This document shows positions 11,181 to 24,113 of a stretch of DNA of 64,000 nt, in pieces (the first letter of the stretch is position 1; the number at the start of each line of letters is the position of its first letter). The translations under genes and the position numbers were made by a program. The notes below the pieces were generated by a model that was given only the letters and a program-made list of their open reading frames with translations, did no database searches and was not told the DNA's origin. The stretch comes from Lineus longissimus (taxonomy: Eukaryota > Nemertea > Pilidiophora > Heteronemertea > Lineidae), in assembly GCF_910592395.1 (NCBI RefSeq), contig NC_088314.1:12586001-12650000 (forward strand). Reading direction: 5' to 3'.

Positions 11181-13466
11181 TGAAACGGCCAGGGGCCATT
11201 GTGCTCACCGTATACATCTTTTAGTAGGCAGGATCATGCTTAGTTTAGAGGTGAATATGGTGAACACAATCAGGCATGAAGACTTTTTTTAGATGTGTAT
11301 TGATTTTTAGATGTGTATTGATGTCAAGTAATAAGACAGGGCAGTATATATAAGTTTATGATCCAACCAATAATTGTCTATGACATCAACAAGATCAATA
11401 TCGTGTGATTGCTAAGAGTCCCTGCAATAAAAAATTCATCGAAAAAAAGTCATTAATAAGCAAGATATTGCACGTCCTACTTTTTCAGTTTTGACCCCCT
11501 GGTGGCCAAATCAAGAATCAGATGAGGCCAAAATTCGGTGTCAGAGATTATCTGATGTAGGGGGTTACATGTACCAACTTTCAAGTTCATAGCTTCAGCA
11601 GTTAAGAAACGTGCCATAGTTACACTCTAATGGCCAATTTACGCCATTTGACCTCTGTGACCTAGAAAAGGAGGTCAAATCCAAAAATCGTAGGACATGT
11701 GGTGTATCCTTGCTAGAAGTCCCTGCCATAAAAATTTTATCGAAAACAATTCACTCAAATAAGCAAGATATTGCACTTCTTCCTTTTTCCATTATGGCCC
11801 CCTGGTGGCCGAATAAAGAATCAGATCAGGCCAAAATTCGGCATCAAAGGTTATCTGATGTAGGGGGTTATATGCACCAAGTTTCAAGTTCATAGCTTTA
11901 CTGGTTAAGAAACGTGCCATAGTTTACACTCCAACGGCCAATTTACGCCATATGACCTCTGTGACCTTGAAAAGTAGGTCAAATTGAAAACCCGTAAGAC
12001 ATGTGATGTATTCTTCCTAAGAGTACCTACCATAAAAATTTTATCGAAAACAAGTCACTTAATATAAGCGAGACATCACACTTTTTAGATATCCACTTTT
12101 GGCCCCCTGGTGGCAAAGTTGAGAATCAGATCAAACTGAAATTCAGCACCAGAGGCTATGTGATATAGGGGGTTATATGTACCAAGTTTCAAGTTCATAG
12201 CTTTAGTGGTTAAGAAACGTGCCATAGTTTACACTCTAACGGCCAATTTAAGCCATATGACCTCTGTGAACTTGAAAAGTAGGTCAAATTAAAAACCCGT
12301 ATAATATAAGATGAATATTTGCTATGAGTACCTACAACACAAGTTTCATCGAAAACAAGTCACTAATAAGCGAGATATCACACTTTTTAGATATCGACAT
12401 TTGGCCCCCTGGTGGCCAAGTTGAGAATCAGATCGGACCGAAATTCAGTGTCAGAGGTCACCTGACCTAGGGGGTGCTGTGTACAAAGTTTTAAGTTCAT
12501 AGCCCTAGCGGTTAAGAAACGTGCCACTGTTTTTTAAATAGGATACGACGACGGACGACGGACGACGACGACGGACGACGGACACTGCGGTATTACATAA
12601 GACTCCCCTACGGTGAGCCAAAAATCAAGAAAATGTAAGATACAAGTCAGAAAAGACAAAAGGGAAAAGATAAAAACTAATAAAATAAAAAAATATTTTT
12701 GGCCGTCCCTGACCGGGGTTTGAACTCACGACCTTTGGATTGCCACAACACGAAAAACACAAAAAATGCAATTTCGGCCATATCTGTGTCTGCGTTGTGA
12801 CCTCTGTGACCTCGACAAGTAGGTCAAATTAAAAACCCATATGATATATGATGTATCCTTGCTATGAGTACCTACCACAAAAGTTTTATCGAAAACAAGT
12901 CATCAATAAGCGAATTATCACACTTTTTAGATATCCACATTCGGCCCCCTGGTGGCCAAGTTGAGAATCAGATCAGACCGAAATTCAGCACCAGAGGTTA
13001 TCTGGTATAGGGGGTTATATGTACTAAGTTTCAAGTTCATAGCTGTGGAGGTTGAAAAACGTGCCATAGTTACACTGAAACAGCCAATTTACGCAATTTG
13101 ACCTCTGTGACCTTGAAAAGTATGTCAAATTAAAAACCCGTATGATATATGATGTATCCTTGCTATGAGTACCTACCACAAAAATTTCATTCCAAGCAAG
13201 TCATTAATAAGCGAGATATCACACTTTTTAGATATCTACATTCAGCCCCATGGTGGCCAAATTAAGAATCAGATCGGACTGAAATTTAGTGTCACAGGTC
13301 ATCTGACCCAGGGAGTCCTGTGTACAAAGTTACAAGTTCATAGGCTTAGCGGTTAAGAAACGTGCCACTGTTTTTGAAACAGGATACGACGACGACGACG
13401 GACGACGACGACGACGGACGACGGACACTGCGGTATTGTAACGACTCCCCTACGGTGAGCCAAAAA
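11181..13466 (+). repeat. Hairpin-ended interspersed repeat inserted in the Gypsy gag-pol frame
   Basis: The insert starts TGAAACGGCCAGGGGCCATT and ends TACGGTGAGCCAAAAA. Host coding on the left ends at the second zinc knuckle and resumes in frame on the right at GGGAAGCCATGG. The insert is 2286 bp, a multiple of three. Inside are about six diverged direct subrepeats of some 300 bp, each containing GACCTCTGTGACCTTGAAAA, GGCCCCCTGGTGGCC and AAGAAACGTGCCA. ACGACGGACGACG microsatellites occur at 12545-12590 and 13384-13428. A tRNA-like B box lies reversed near 12717-12735. No protein is encoded. Confidence 0.75.
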
Positions 13467-14768
13467 GGGAAGCCATGGCAGGACAAAAAGGCGACTGTGA
13501 ATCAGGTCGATGACGACAACTCCGGGGATTTTGCCTTTTTGATCACCAATCACCAGAGGGTAAACACGCTGAACTTTAATGTTGGAGGCGTAGGACTTTC
13601 CATACTTGTAGATTCAGGGGCAACGGTAAATATAGTGGATGAGGCAACGTGGAAGGACTTAAAACGGAAGAAAGTTTTGTGTCAATCAGAAGCCTCACCT
13701 GGACGAAAACTTTTCACTTATGCCTCAGAGAAACCACTTTCTGTAAAGGGACGGTTCACGTGTGTGATCGAATACGGGAACAATAGCGTTAAAGCCGAGG
13801 TTCTAGTCATCAAGGGCAAGGGTATCGGTCTTATTGGTAGTAGCACCGCAAAGAATCTAGGTGTCCTGAGGGTTGGTGTAGAGGACGGTAAAGTGAATGC
13901 AATCATGTCAAACTCCAGAGTCGATAAAATCGTCGAGGAATTTCGGGCGAAAAAGTTATTTGAAGGTCTGGGAAAGATTAAAGGTAGAAAGGTGGAAATA
14001 AAATTAAACCCTGATGTCAAGCCGGTAGCCCAACCTGTCAGAAGAACGCCGTTTGGTCTGAGGAAAAAGGTGGAGGACAAAATCGACGAATTGGTCCAAC
14101 AAGACGTAATCGAACCTGTAGAGGAACCGACACCTTGGGTCAGTCCGATAGTCATCGTACCAAAATCAAGTGGAGACGTGAGATTATACGTTGATATGCG
14201 CCGTGTAAATGAAGCCATAGAACGTGAACGACACCCAATTCCTACGGAAGACGAGGTCTTGCAAGGAATGGCCAAGAGCAACAAGTTCACAAAGCTGGAT
14301 TGAAAGTGGGGGTACCACCAATTAGAGCTGCATCCTGAATCGCGGAGAGCCGTGACATTTGTTACTCATTGTGGATTGTACAGAAACAAACGCCTCTTGT
14401 TTGGTGTCAATGCTGCAAGTGAGATATATCAACATGAGATTCACAAGATCATCCAAGGTCTCCCAGGAGTAGAAAACATATCGGATGACATAATCGTACA
14501 TGGACTGGATGATGAGCATGATGAGAGACTTTACAAGTGTTTAGCTGCATTGTCGAAAGCAGGTGCCACACTAAACTGGGATAAGTGCCTGTTTGGTGTA
14601 GACAATCTAGACTTCTTCGGACACCAGCTGTCAGATAAGGGTCTGGATGTCACGAAGGAGAAAGTTGTCGCTATACTAAATGCAAGGATACCTGAAAGCA
14701 GCTCGGAAGTCAGGAGTTTCTTGGGGCTAGTGACATTCTGTTCTCACTTTATTCCGAATCTGGCTACG
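13467..14768 (+). pseudogene. Gypsy pol fragment: protease and 5' reverse transcriptase
   Basis: The aspartic protease active site is seen as LVDSGATVNIVD. After a linker come reverse transcriptase blocks: a region with WVSPIVIVPKSSGDVRLYVD, then FTKLD, an in-frame TGA at 14301, and KWGYHQLELHPESR. The strand with ISDDIIVHG follows in place of the YxDD motif (here SDD). The chain ends at VTFCSHFIPNLATI and then runs into LTR sequence of the Copia element. One nonsense codon and loss of the 3' half make it inactive. Confidence 0.85.
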
Positions 14769-14877
14769 ATTCTCTTTTAGTTACACAGGAAGTAAAACCT
14801 GCTTTATTGCACATGCGCAATAAACATACAATCAACCAAATACCGGAAACTGAATAGCGAGGTTTAGATCCTCAACA
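14769..14877 (-). repeat. Copia 3' LTR
   Basis: 109-bp terminal repeat, 98 percent identical to the copy at 19456-19564. It contains AATAAA-like GCAATAAAGC on the minus strand. The polypurine tract lies at 14878-14886. Confidence 0.9.
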
Positions 14878-15231
14878 CCCCCACTTAAACACAGCTATCC
14901 AAAACTCAAAGATTTACATCAAAAATTCAACTCAAATAATATTCACATTAAAATACAATTAACAATACACGTAGACTCGCATTTAAAATGCACTTCAAAT
15001 AATTTAACTTTTTTTTCTTTTCTTCTATAGAATTCAAACTCTAAAACTGAACAAATTTGAACAACACACTACAAAAACACATCAAGTGATAAAACATCTT
15101 AATTCCTGCACCACAAAATAGGACGTCACAAATTATGCTATTGTCCATATATCACAACTCAGTCCATATCATCAATTGTCACAACTTAATGTATGATCAC
15201 ATAAGATTCACATTTACATGTAGTATTACAT

Positions 15232-18200
15232 CTATAAACCCATAAGAATATCTCTGAACTTAGCTACTTTTCCTCTGGGCACTGGCTTAGTGAACACATC
15301 AGAAATGTTCTCATCCGAGGGCACATATACAACATCTAAAACTCCTCTCTGGATTTCATCTCTGACAAAGTGATATCTTATGTCTATGTGTTTAGACCTT
15401 TGATGCAAAATAGGGTTTCTGGACAGAGATATGGCGCCCCGATTGTCACAGTACAGGATGAATTCATGAGCCTCAGTACTACCTGTCATATCTTGCAGCA
15501 GGGCCTTCAAGAAAATCCCTTCCTGTGTAGCTGCTGATATTGACATGTACTCGGCTTCGCAAGTTGAAAGAGCCACTGTGGCTTGTTTTTTTGACTTCCA
15601 AGAAATCAAGGGACCATCTACTGCAAGCATAAAACCAAAACCTGTCACACTTTTGCGATCTTCTGAATTGGCCCAATCTGTATCGCAATAACCAACCAAG
15701 TTGAGTTCATCATCAGATTTTCTGTACACTAACTTCTGATCTATAGTGGTTTTCACATACCTGAGAACATGTTTCGCAAGAGCCATGTGGATCTTAGAGG
15801 GAGCTGACAGATACTGAGACAGTTTAGAAACAATGAAACACAGATCGGGTCTTGTACCCATCATTACATAAATGAGACTACCTATTATTTCTCTGTAGAG
15901 TTTCTGATCAGTAGGTTTGCCTGACTCACTGCACAATTTGTTTACATTCATGTCACATTGTGTATATTTTGGCTTGCAGTTCTCCATGCCAAATTTAGCT
16001 AACATCTTCTCCAAATATTTTCTTTGTGAAAGAGAAATCACACCTGCCTGTCTGTCATGCACAAACTCAATGCCTAGATACCATGCTATAAAACCAAAAT
16101 CCTTCATCTTAAACTTTCTCTATAAACTGTCCTTTACACTCTCCAAAATAGGATCAGAACTAGCAGCCACTATAATATCATCAACCCAAATGACAACTAC
16201 AGTAGTCTCACTACCAGAAATTCTGGTGTACACACAAGGGTCGTCCTTTGACTGTGAAAAGCCCTGTTCAATGAGATGTGAGTGGAGCAAATTGTTCCAA
16301 TTTCTCCCACTCTGTTTCAAACCATAGAGCGACTTTCTTAGTTTATACACTAGCTTTTTATCAGTTCCACTTTTCACTTCAAAACATTCTGGCTGTTCAA
16401 CATATAAGTCACAATCTATAGGCGCATTCAGATAAGCAGCCTTTACATCTAGTTGGTGTACAATCAAATCTTTCTCTACCGCTAATTGCATCAATGTTCT
16501 TACACAGAGGTGAGCCTAGCTGTTGGTGCGAAGGTCTCATGGTAATCTACATTTGGTACCTGGGAATACCCTTTAGCCACAAATCTGGCCTTATACACTT
16601 CCTCATTGTCTGGTCCTAACTTGACATCATAGACCCATCTTCCCCCCACTACCTTTCTACCAGGAGGCAAAGTGGTCAGTTCAAATGTGTCGTTATCATT
16701 TAAAGCATCAAACTCAGTGTCCATTGCCTTTTTCCAAGCTTCAGAATTACAATCAGACATTGCTTCCTGATATGACTTAGGAACACTACTAATCATACTG
16801 TAACAACTATGTATAGTGACATTTACTTTCTCATCCAACTTGTCGCCCATCACATAATCTCTATACCGCTTGGGAGGTGCCACATTACGCTTTGGGCGAG
16901 TTCTATTCTCATTCCCAGGTTCAACTCTAGCAGCACCTACATCAACATCAACATCTGTGTCTACTACAACTATATCAGGCTCAGCAGCGGGTACAACTTC
17001 ATCAGGCTCAGTGCCCGGTACAACTACTACAGGCATAGCGCCTGGTACAATTACATCAGGATGAACAGCTACATCTTTATGACCTTCAGGTTTCTTTCTC
17101 AAAACTAAATCTTCACTACCTTCATCTGAAGTATCATCTACTGGAAATTCTGGTTTCTGAACTACACTGGGTTCACTTGTGAACTTCACACACCTGACCT
17201 TTCTGTTTCTGAAAAATACACCAGAAGTGCTGGACTGTCTTTGTCATAGCCCACAAATATACCTTTCTCACTCCGATCATCCAACTTCTTTGGGTTTTGT
17301 ACCAAAGCATAGCATGTCGAACCAAACTTTTGCATGTGAGCAATGTTAGGCTTAAAACCAGTGAATGCCACATATGCTGTACCTTTGATCCTAGGATTGT
17401 AACATCTATTTCTGGTGTACGCTGAACACAAGAGTGCATATGACCACAAACACTTTGGCAAACCAGCTTGTAACAACAAACACCGAGCCATTTCAAATAA
17501 TGACCTCCAAGATCGCTCTACTGTACCGTTCTGATGAGGTGAGTACGGAGCTGATCGTTCATGTTTGATCTTGCTACTGATGAGAAGGGATTCAAATGAT
17601 TCTGATGTAAACTCTCCCCCCTGATCACTCCGAATCCGTTTCACTGTACCATAAAACCTAACTTCAGCAAGAAACTTTTGTGTTGCACGCAAAGTATCAC
17701 TCTTGTTCTTCAAAAAATACAACATGATTAAACCAGAGTAGTCATCCACACACCCTAAGACATACCTAAAACCTTCCTTGGCAGGGGGGTCTACAAGTCC
17801 TGCCAAGTCAAAATGCACCAATTCAAGAATAGAAGTTGCCCTTCTGTCTGGTGTCTTATTGATTATCTGAGCCATCTTACCAGTAATGCAAATACCACAA
17901 TCAAATTCTTTTCTATCTTGAATTACCATACCATCTACCACATCTTTCAGTTTCAACATGTCCTTGGTGTTACAATGTCCCATGATCTCATGCCAATCTT
18001 TGAGAGAATGTTTAGCTGACTTCTGTGACACACTAGCAGCACTATTCAAGTAGTACAGTTTGCCCTGCTTTTTGATTGAAAATTGGACACCCTTTTTAGA
18101 AAACACAGCTGAATCTCGATCAAATTCCACATGTGCACCCTTGTCAACCGCCGATTGTACCGATAAAATACTCAAGTCAAAAGATGGTACATACAAAGCA

Positions 18201-19366
18201 TCATACAACATACATTCATGAACATTGCCATCAACATCAAACAGGTCAACACATGCATGACCCTTCTTGAGAGCTAAATTGTTTGATCTACTACCATCTG
18301 CCAATTCAATATAGTGACGAACAGGATCAAAAGTATCATCAAACTTCACAAACTTTGATATGTCATTGACAATATGCGTAGTCGCACCGCAATCGACCAA
18401 TAAACCACCTTGTTTACTACTGACTGAATTTAAAGAATCTACCTGGCCAGCATCAATCTTGATAACAAATGAGTGTTCATTGTTTGTGTCACGAATAGAT
18501 TCGGCCATCTTCACAGTGTCTCTCGTATGTGGAAGTTTGCGACAGTACGATGTATCATGAGTAGAAGATTTACAATGTTCACACCACCGTTTACTTTTCC
18601 TACAGTCTGCTGCCTTGTGTCCTTTGATACCACAGGCATGACAAGTACCTTGAAATTTAGCACCACTACTACCACTATAGCCCGATGGCTTTCTCTGCAC
18701 ACCGTTGTTTCCACTCCATGATGAATAGTTACAGTGTTTACCACCACCAGCAGCACCAGTCACCCTTAATACGGAGTTGTCTGAACTACTATCGTGAACT
18801 TTCTCGGTGTCCTCGAAGTTTCTCAAAGCAACCTTAAACTCAGCAAACGTGACGGCGTTCTCTCTCTGCGTGATAACTGTAGTGAAAGGTTTAAACTCGG
18901 ACGGTAAACCCTTCAGAATCATGGCCACTGTCAGACCATCGCTGATTGTTTCACCAGTGTCTTTGAGGGCAGCAACAATATTCTCTGCACGTATGATATA
19001 ATCAGTCACAGAATCACCAGGGCACAAGCTTAACGAAGTCAGTTCAGTGTACAAAGTTATTACTCTGGGTTTGCCCTTGGGCATATAATGCCCCCTGAGA
19101 ATTCCTAACGCCTTACGCCCATCGTCCCTAGCATCTCTCATAATCAAGGATAAGCTGCGGTCATCTATATATTGTGACATCTCGGCAAAAGCCTCAGCAT
19201 TCTTAGCTGCATCTACCTTAGTAGGATCTGTCTCTGCCAATCTACCATAGAGTTTTTGTATACGCATGTGACCGAGAAACCGCACTTCCCAAAGTTCATA
19301 TTTTCGTTCGTCTCCATCGAAATAAAGCCTTTTTCTGGGCCCATAACCTGTTGTGGTTGTCATCAT
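15232..19366 (-). pseudogene. Copia gag-pol polyprotein, three coding lesions
   Basis: The first ORF (19366-17186) starts at a true ATG and encodes Gag, a CCHC knuckle (CHACGIKGHKAADC), the protease site LLVDCGATTHIV, the GAG pre-integrase HxxxGH segment and an integrase core. Integrase residues seen include HFDLAG, RSDQGGEF and PYSPHQNGTVE. A frameshift near 17195 leads into an acidic linker and the start of reverse transcriptase (ETFAPTARLTSV). A second frameshift at about 16497 leads to the block LDVKAAYLNA and the catalytic VIWVDDIIV. A stop at 16120 separates this from the last part, which ends in RNase H (CEAEYMSIS; KHIDIRYHFVRD). The lesions are few, so decay is recent or partly sequencing error. 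Confidence 0.88.
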
Positions 19367-19455
19367 GGAGCAGCTGGACGGAGGATGATATTATATTATG
19401 AGAGATTGGACGGATAAAAGATAAATAAAGATCGACAGAATAAAATCAACTCTTC

Positions 19456-19564
19456 ATTCTCTTTTAGTAACACAGGAAGTAAAACCTGCTTTATTGCACA
19501 TGCGCAGTAAACATACAATCAACCAAATACCGGAAACTGAATAGCGAGGTTTAGATCCTCAACA
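19456..19564 (-). repeat. Copia 5' LTR
   Basis: 109-bp terminal repeat beginning TGTTGAGGATCT on the minus strand. It has two differences from the 3' copy at 14769-14877. Confidence 0.9.
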
Positions 19565-19939
19565 GTATCAACCGATTGAACATGAGAAATTTCACTCACC
19601 TTCATTGAAGCAGCGACTACCGCCATTTTTAAATGGTGGCATCTCTTCTATTGATCGGCCAATCAGCGGCACTGCTTGCAAAAAAGTTGAGCCCGTGCCA
19701 AATTTGAAATCGCCAAAATTCAGTCAATGTGCCTGCAGCGCCAACTGGCGGTGAAAACTATATTAATTCCATTAAAAGTAAAAATGAAAAAATATTAAAA
19801 AATATTCAGCCACATTTGAAAACAATATTTCCTCTGTGGACCGAGGTAAAAAGGGGAAGAAATCTAAATGCAAAATGACCTCATTCTCTTAATACAGGTC
19901 GGATCGCGCTGATTTTTCGTTTCTGAGTTCACCTTGGGC

Positions 19940-21190
19940 AACTCCTAATTTAGCACCGTCAACGAAGTGGCTAGGCTTCCCGGTCATGAAATGTCAAATT
20001 TTGTCCACAGATGGGTCCCTAGATGGATGGATGGATGGATGAATGGATGGATTGCAGGACGGCCACCATTTGAACAGCTATTCTACTAAGAAAAAGGGCA
20101 TATCACCCAAAGCTACCATCACACCAAGTTTTAGCCATCTAGCCCTAGCGGTGACGAAACGTGCTCAGCTAACGAACGACAACGACAACAGACACCACGG
20201 TATCGTACAAGCTCCCCAGAGGTGAGCTAAAATGGACATTGATTATTGATGAACTTCACCCCCAGGTGGCCACACTTGCAATCAGATCGAAGTGGGTCGA
20301 TAAAGTAGGGGATGCATGTGGCTGCCTTCACACCACATATGATCAACATCCGAGCTCTAGTTTTGATAAAAACTAGACTTCATGGTATTTTTAACTTTGC
20401 CCCCTGGTGGCCACATTTGCGATTGAATCCGGACTGTAGTTAGTTGCTTGGATAGGACTTGCCTAGAGGCATATTTCTACAAGTTTAGAATGATCTAGGT
20501 CATATAGTAAGAAAACCTGCCATGTTTGTTGAAATATTTTAAGTTGACCTCTGTGACCTTCAAAACTACGTCAAATCGAAAACATGGGTATTATGTCATG
20601 TATTCTTACTAGATGTACCTATGATAAATATTTGGAAATGATCCAGCCTTACTTCAGGAGAAATAGCACTTTTTGTGTATCGAGGTTTGGCTCCTGGTGG
20701 CCAATCCATGAATCAAATCACATGGAAATTTAGTCTCTGAGGTCATTCGACCTAGCGGTACTTATGTACAAGATTTCAAGTCAATAACACCAGCGGTTAC
20801 GAAACATGCCGCTATTGTCTAACGCCAACGGCCATGCCAATAGCTTACTTGACCTCTGTGACCTTGAAAAGTACTTAAAATCAAAACCCAGGTTACATTT
20901 CAAGCACCCTTATGAGATGCACCCACAGTAAAGGTTTCATGATTTTAGCTAGCACTAGTAGCTTTCATAAGATAAAGCTTAAAATAGATTTTCAAAGAGC
21001 GCCACCTTTATGGCAGTCAAATTGTTCTTTCTAATTTTCATTTTGAAAGAAGGTCTTGCCTAGGGTTACACACACTCGAAGTATAAACTTTCTAGGTCAA
21101 GTGGTTAAGAAACATGCCACTCTTTTGTCAAAGGTTAACAACGGACGCCACAGTATCGTATAAGCTCACCTGACAGGTGAGCTAAAAACC
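19940..21190 (+). repeat. Hairpin-ended repeat copies in ATG7 intron 1
   Basis: Two successive units end in GGTGAGCTAAAA: one at about 20213-20231, and one at about 21161-21186 where the perfect palindrome GCTCACCTG/CAGGTGAGC precedes TAAAAA. Inside are the same phrases as at 11181-13466 (GACCTCTGTGACCTT, CCCCCTGGTGGCCA, AAACATGCCACT). An ATGG microsatellite lies at 20022-20050. Confidence 0.65.
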
Positions 21191-23005
21191 TGACCAACAC
21201 AATCCGATAGGAGCCGCAACTGTTATCAGTCATGTGATAGCATTGACGAATCAGCTCGTCGCAATCAATTGCTATGGCAACCTCTGGGAGATGCGGAAAC
21301 TATGAATTATGCATTCCGATTTCAAATTGCCAAACTAGAAGTGAGAAAGACGTACCGTACATAAAAACATAGACAACAAATGCGTATTAGGTGAGCCACA
21401 CTACGAATTCCAAAGACGCCGCAGCGGGTTAAATGCGGCTTGGCCAGAGCGACTTCGTTGATGCATATTATATTAAATAACAGTATTTGTTATAGCGGTT
21501 TGAAAACGGTACACGCCAGCTTGGGTGTGGCACCCCAATGCGTATTAAAGTTTTAATGCGCAGTCAATTCTTATTATAAACACCAGCGTGACCACGGCAT
21601 TAGAAATTTCAATATAGGAAATGAATCAGTAATGTATTTCGGATGCTGTGAACTGGACTGGGTCATTATATTGACCCTCAAGTGAAAAATACAACTTTCA
21701 AACAATCACTTAAGGGGTGGTTCAACTCTTTCAACATTCTCACAAGTACTTAATAGAGCGTGCACACTTTTGTTGTTGACATGAAAATGTCGATCGATAC
21801 CAGGAATCCACGGCTAAATTCTTCTATTTCAATCTCGCTTTCATTGGCATACAACTCCTATTCAAATCCCCTTGTTGATGTATACAGAGCTATTCAAATT
21901 TGCCGAGTGCTGCATGTAGGACCTTTGATAAGGACTGCCCTACCTGGTATGAAAGTATGAAATGGATCAACATTTTTCTCTGCACACTTTGGAGGGGGGT
22001 CTTCAAAAAGTGTGCTCTTCGTACACTTGTGAATGCTAAAAATGTTGAACCACCCCTAAATGTAATTTGTAAAGTGAGAAATTGAAATCTATAGTAAGTA
22101 ACAGAATGACGGTGTTTCACGTCAGCATTACATAATGACCGATTTATAAAACTAGTTATATTGCATACACCGAACCCGAAAACTCCCTTGTGACCGACTC
22201 ACATTCACAAGAGATGGATATCTTTCAAAAATCTTCCAAAACACCTGAAGCCCTATTATGAATCTATATGGTACTGCCATTCTGCAGATCTATCGACAAC
22301 TAAAATATTATCACTACAGCTACATATATGCCAGTTTTAGAGCCATAAAAACACCTAAAAGGCCAATTTTCCCCGCTAAAACTTCACCAATACATGCAAA
22401 GCGGCGGTACAAGTGGACACAGGATTTTTTTCATTAAATTCACTGAAACTTCGCATAGTATCGGTTAGACATTATAAGAAACCTATGGTCTATCGGCAAA
22501 ATGCTTAACCCCCATCGCCTGACTATCCATTGAAAACATAGTGCGACTAAGCTAAGCGCAGTACTCGGTTGGTCAGCCGAGAGGGCAATTAATGTGCATG
22601 ACATGTGCGAGTGCCAAGTCGGGGATTTCTGGTATTGTCGAATGGCGTCATCGGTCAAGAGGAATCAGAGATTGCCCGATTGTTTCCGAACATTACCAAA
22701 TTGAATAATCTTCGATGCAATACTGTGGTGGTGCCGACGCTGTTTCAATGCCGTCAGCCCAAAACGGAATCGGAGATTGCCATAACTTTTTCGATTAATA
22801 CTGAACAGAACCATTTCTGATGTCGGTGCCGGTGATGCCAATTACTGTTTCATGCCGTCACTTAACTTGATAATCGGAGGTTGGCCGAACTATCACGAAC
22901 AGTAAACACCACCAAATTGCAGAAAAGAAGTTCAAGGTTCCAACCTAGCTTTGGCCATTTGGTTATCATACAATGATACATCAATAAAGCCAAGCAGTTT
23001 TAAAC
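21191..23005. other. ATG7 intron 1, no gene seen
   Basis: I recognise no exon here. The part 22610-22920 repeats the GATGCCGGTGATGCC and AATCGGAGATTGCC phrases of the tandem repeat at 6110-6530. The copy of TCTTCAAAAAGTGTGCTC near 22001 faces similar words at 21960-22060 but shows no clear element boundary. Confidence 0.4.
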
Positions 23006-23011
23006 GTTATA

Positions 23012-23130
23012 TATGGGCGGTTATTTCCGCATAAATAAAGGTTCTCATAACATTTGTGTCGCTTTTCCGCAAAAATGGAAGTTCCCCATATAGATGTTGT
23101 GTGGCACTGGCGTGCGGCAATTTTGGGGCA
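23012..23130. repeat. Left terminal inverted repeat of the two-gene element
   Basis: Begins TATGGGCGGTTATTTCCGC. The segment 23050-23120 matches the inner part of the right end (GCTTTTCCGCAAAA, then GAAGTTYCCC, then GTTGTGTGGC). It lacks the extra subrepeats found at the right end. Confidence 0.85.
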
Positions 23131-24113
23131 AGTTTGGAATTGACTTATCTGCCACGACGATAGTATTGTGATTGCTCTAAGCAGTGCACATGGCTATTTG
23201 CACGCGTATCTAAGGCTATCTTCTCCGGATTAAGTTACGCAAACCCCGAGTGTTTTAGCGAGATATAAAATCAACAAAGAAATAATCAACAATCTGTCTG
23301 CATTTCCTGACAATACACAGCGCCTCAGGACCAGCTCAAAACGCGGAATACGCGTGGTTTCCGAGTTCACCACTCTGCGACGTCAGCGCCATTTACGACC
23401 ACGCTCCACACAGCGTCAGATCCACTCTTCGCGCCGTCGCGCAGGCGCAGTTAACGATAGCGGCATGACGGCGTCACGTCACCCCCACTCGCAGTGCTTA
23501 TTCTATTACGCATTCACGGACCGCGCCACTGGAGAGTTCCCCGCGAGGCAACGTCACGGGAAAGATACAATGTAATACAATGCATTGCGGGTTCCTTTGT
23601 TTTAGATACGACCCGACTTGATACATTTTTGAGTGGTGCACAATGCAAATGTACAGGGCGGGTCCCGGGCATGGTGGAAGTGTCTTGGTGTTGAAGGCGC
23701 GCATGATGATGATGGCCCTGCTTGAGATAGCTGCTTATGTCTTATAAAGTTTGCGAAAATCTTTATTAGTGTAATAAAAAAGTGTATTAAGAATATATCA
23801 GAAATAAATTAGCCGAATTTCCCAATGTTGAGGTTTTATAACGGCGTCCTTACCGCTTACCGGAGAGTATATTTCAACATATGGGGGGGGGGATGGGTGG
23901 CCGATATGCTTAACAAAACTGCTCGGATAGAGGGAAACGCTTAACTCATATATATATAAGAGTACCTATGTGTATCTTTAGGTGTGTGGACTGGTTCTGA
24001 AGATAGATGACAAACAAACATTGACCGCCATTCGGGTTTAGGCTCCATCACACCCCCACCCCTTTGCTAGACCCCGATAGTGATTTGGCGGGAATTTTGA
24101 ATTGTTCACAAAA

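Larger units (their letters stand above)
10150..14768 (+). mobile_element. Decayed Ty3/Gypsy LTR retrotransposon, 3' truncated
   Basis: A putative 5' LTR end carries TATA-like TGTATAAATAG near 10177 and AATAAA near 10267. It is followed by TGGCGACGAGGAAGT at about 10321, a plausible primer-binding site directly after the LTR. Gag, zinc knuckles, protease and part of reverse transcriptase follow in one frame. That frame is broken by two stops (10977 and 14301) and by a 2286-bp repeat insertion (11181-13466). The element stops inside reverse transcriptase, exactly where the Copia LTR begins at 14769. No 3' LTR, RNase H or integrase is seen. The 5' LTR start is not defined; 10150 is approximate. 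Confidence 0.8.
14769..19564 (-). mobile_element. Ty1/Copia LTR retrotransposon with 109-bp LTRs
   Basis: Direct repeats at 14769-14877 and 19456-19564 differ at only two of 109 positions. On the minus strand the LTR starts TGTTGAGGATCT. A purine tract AAGTGGGGG directly precedes the 3' LTR, as expected. The leader between the 5' LTR and the first ATG is only about 90 bp. Gag-pol order is protease, integrase, reverse transcriptase, RNase H, which defines Copia. No 5-bp target duplication is seen: the left neighbour is Gypsy coding sequence and the right neighbour is unrelated, so one flank was lost or two copies recombined. Confidence 0.9.
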
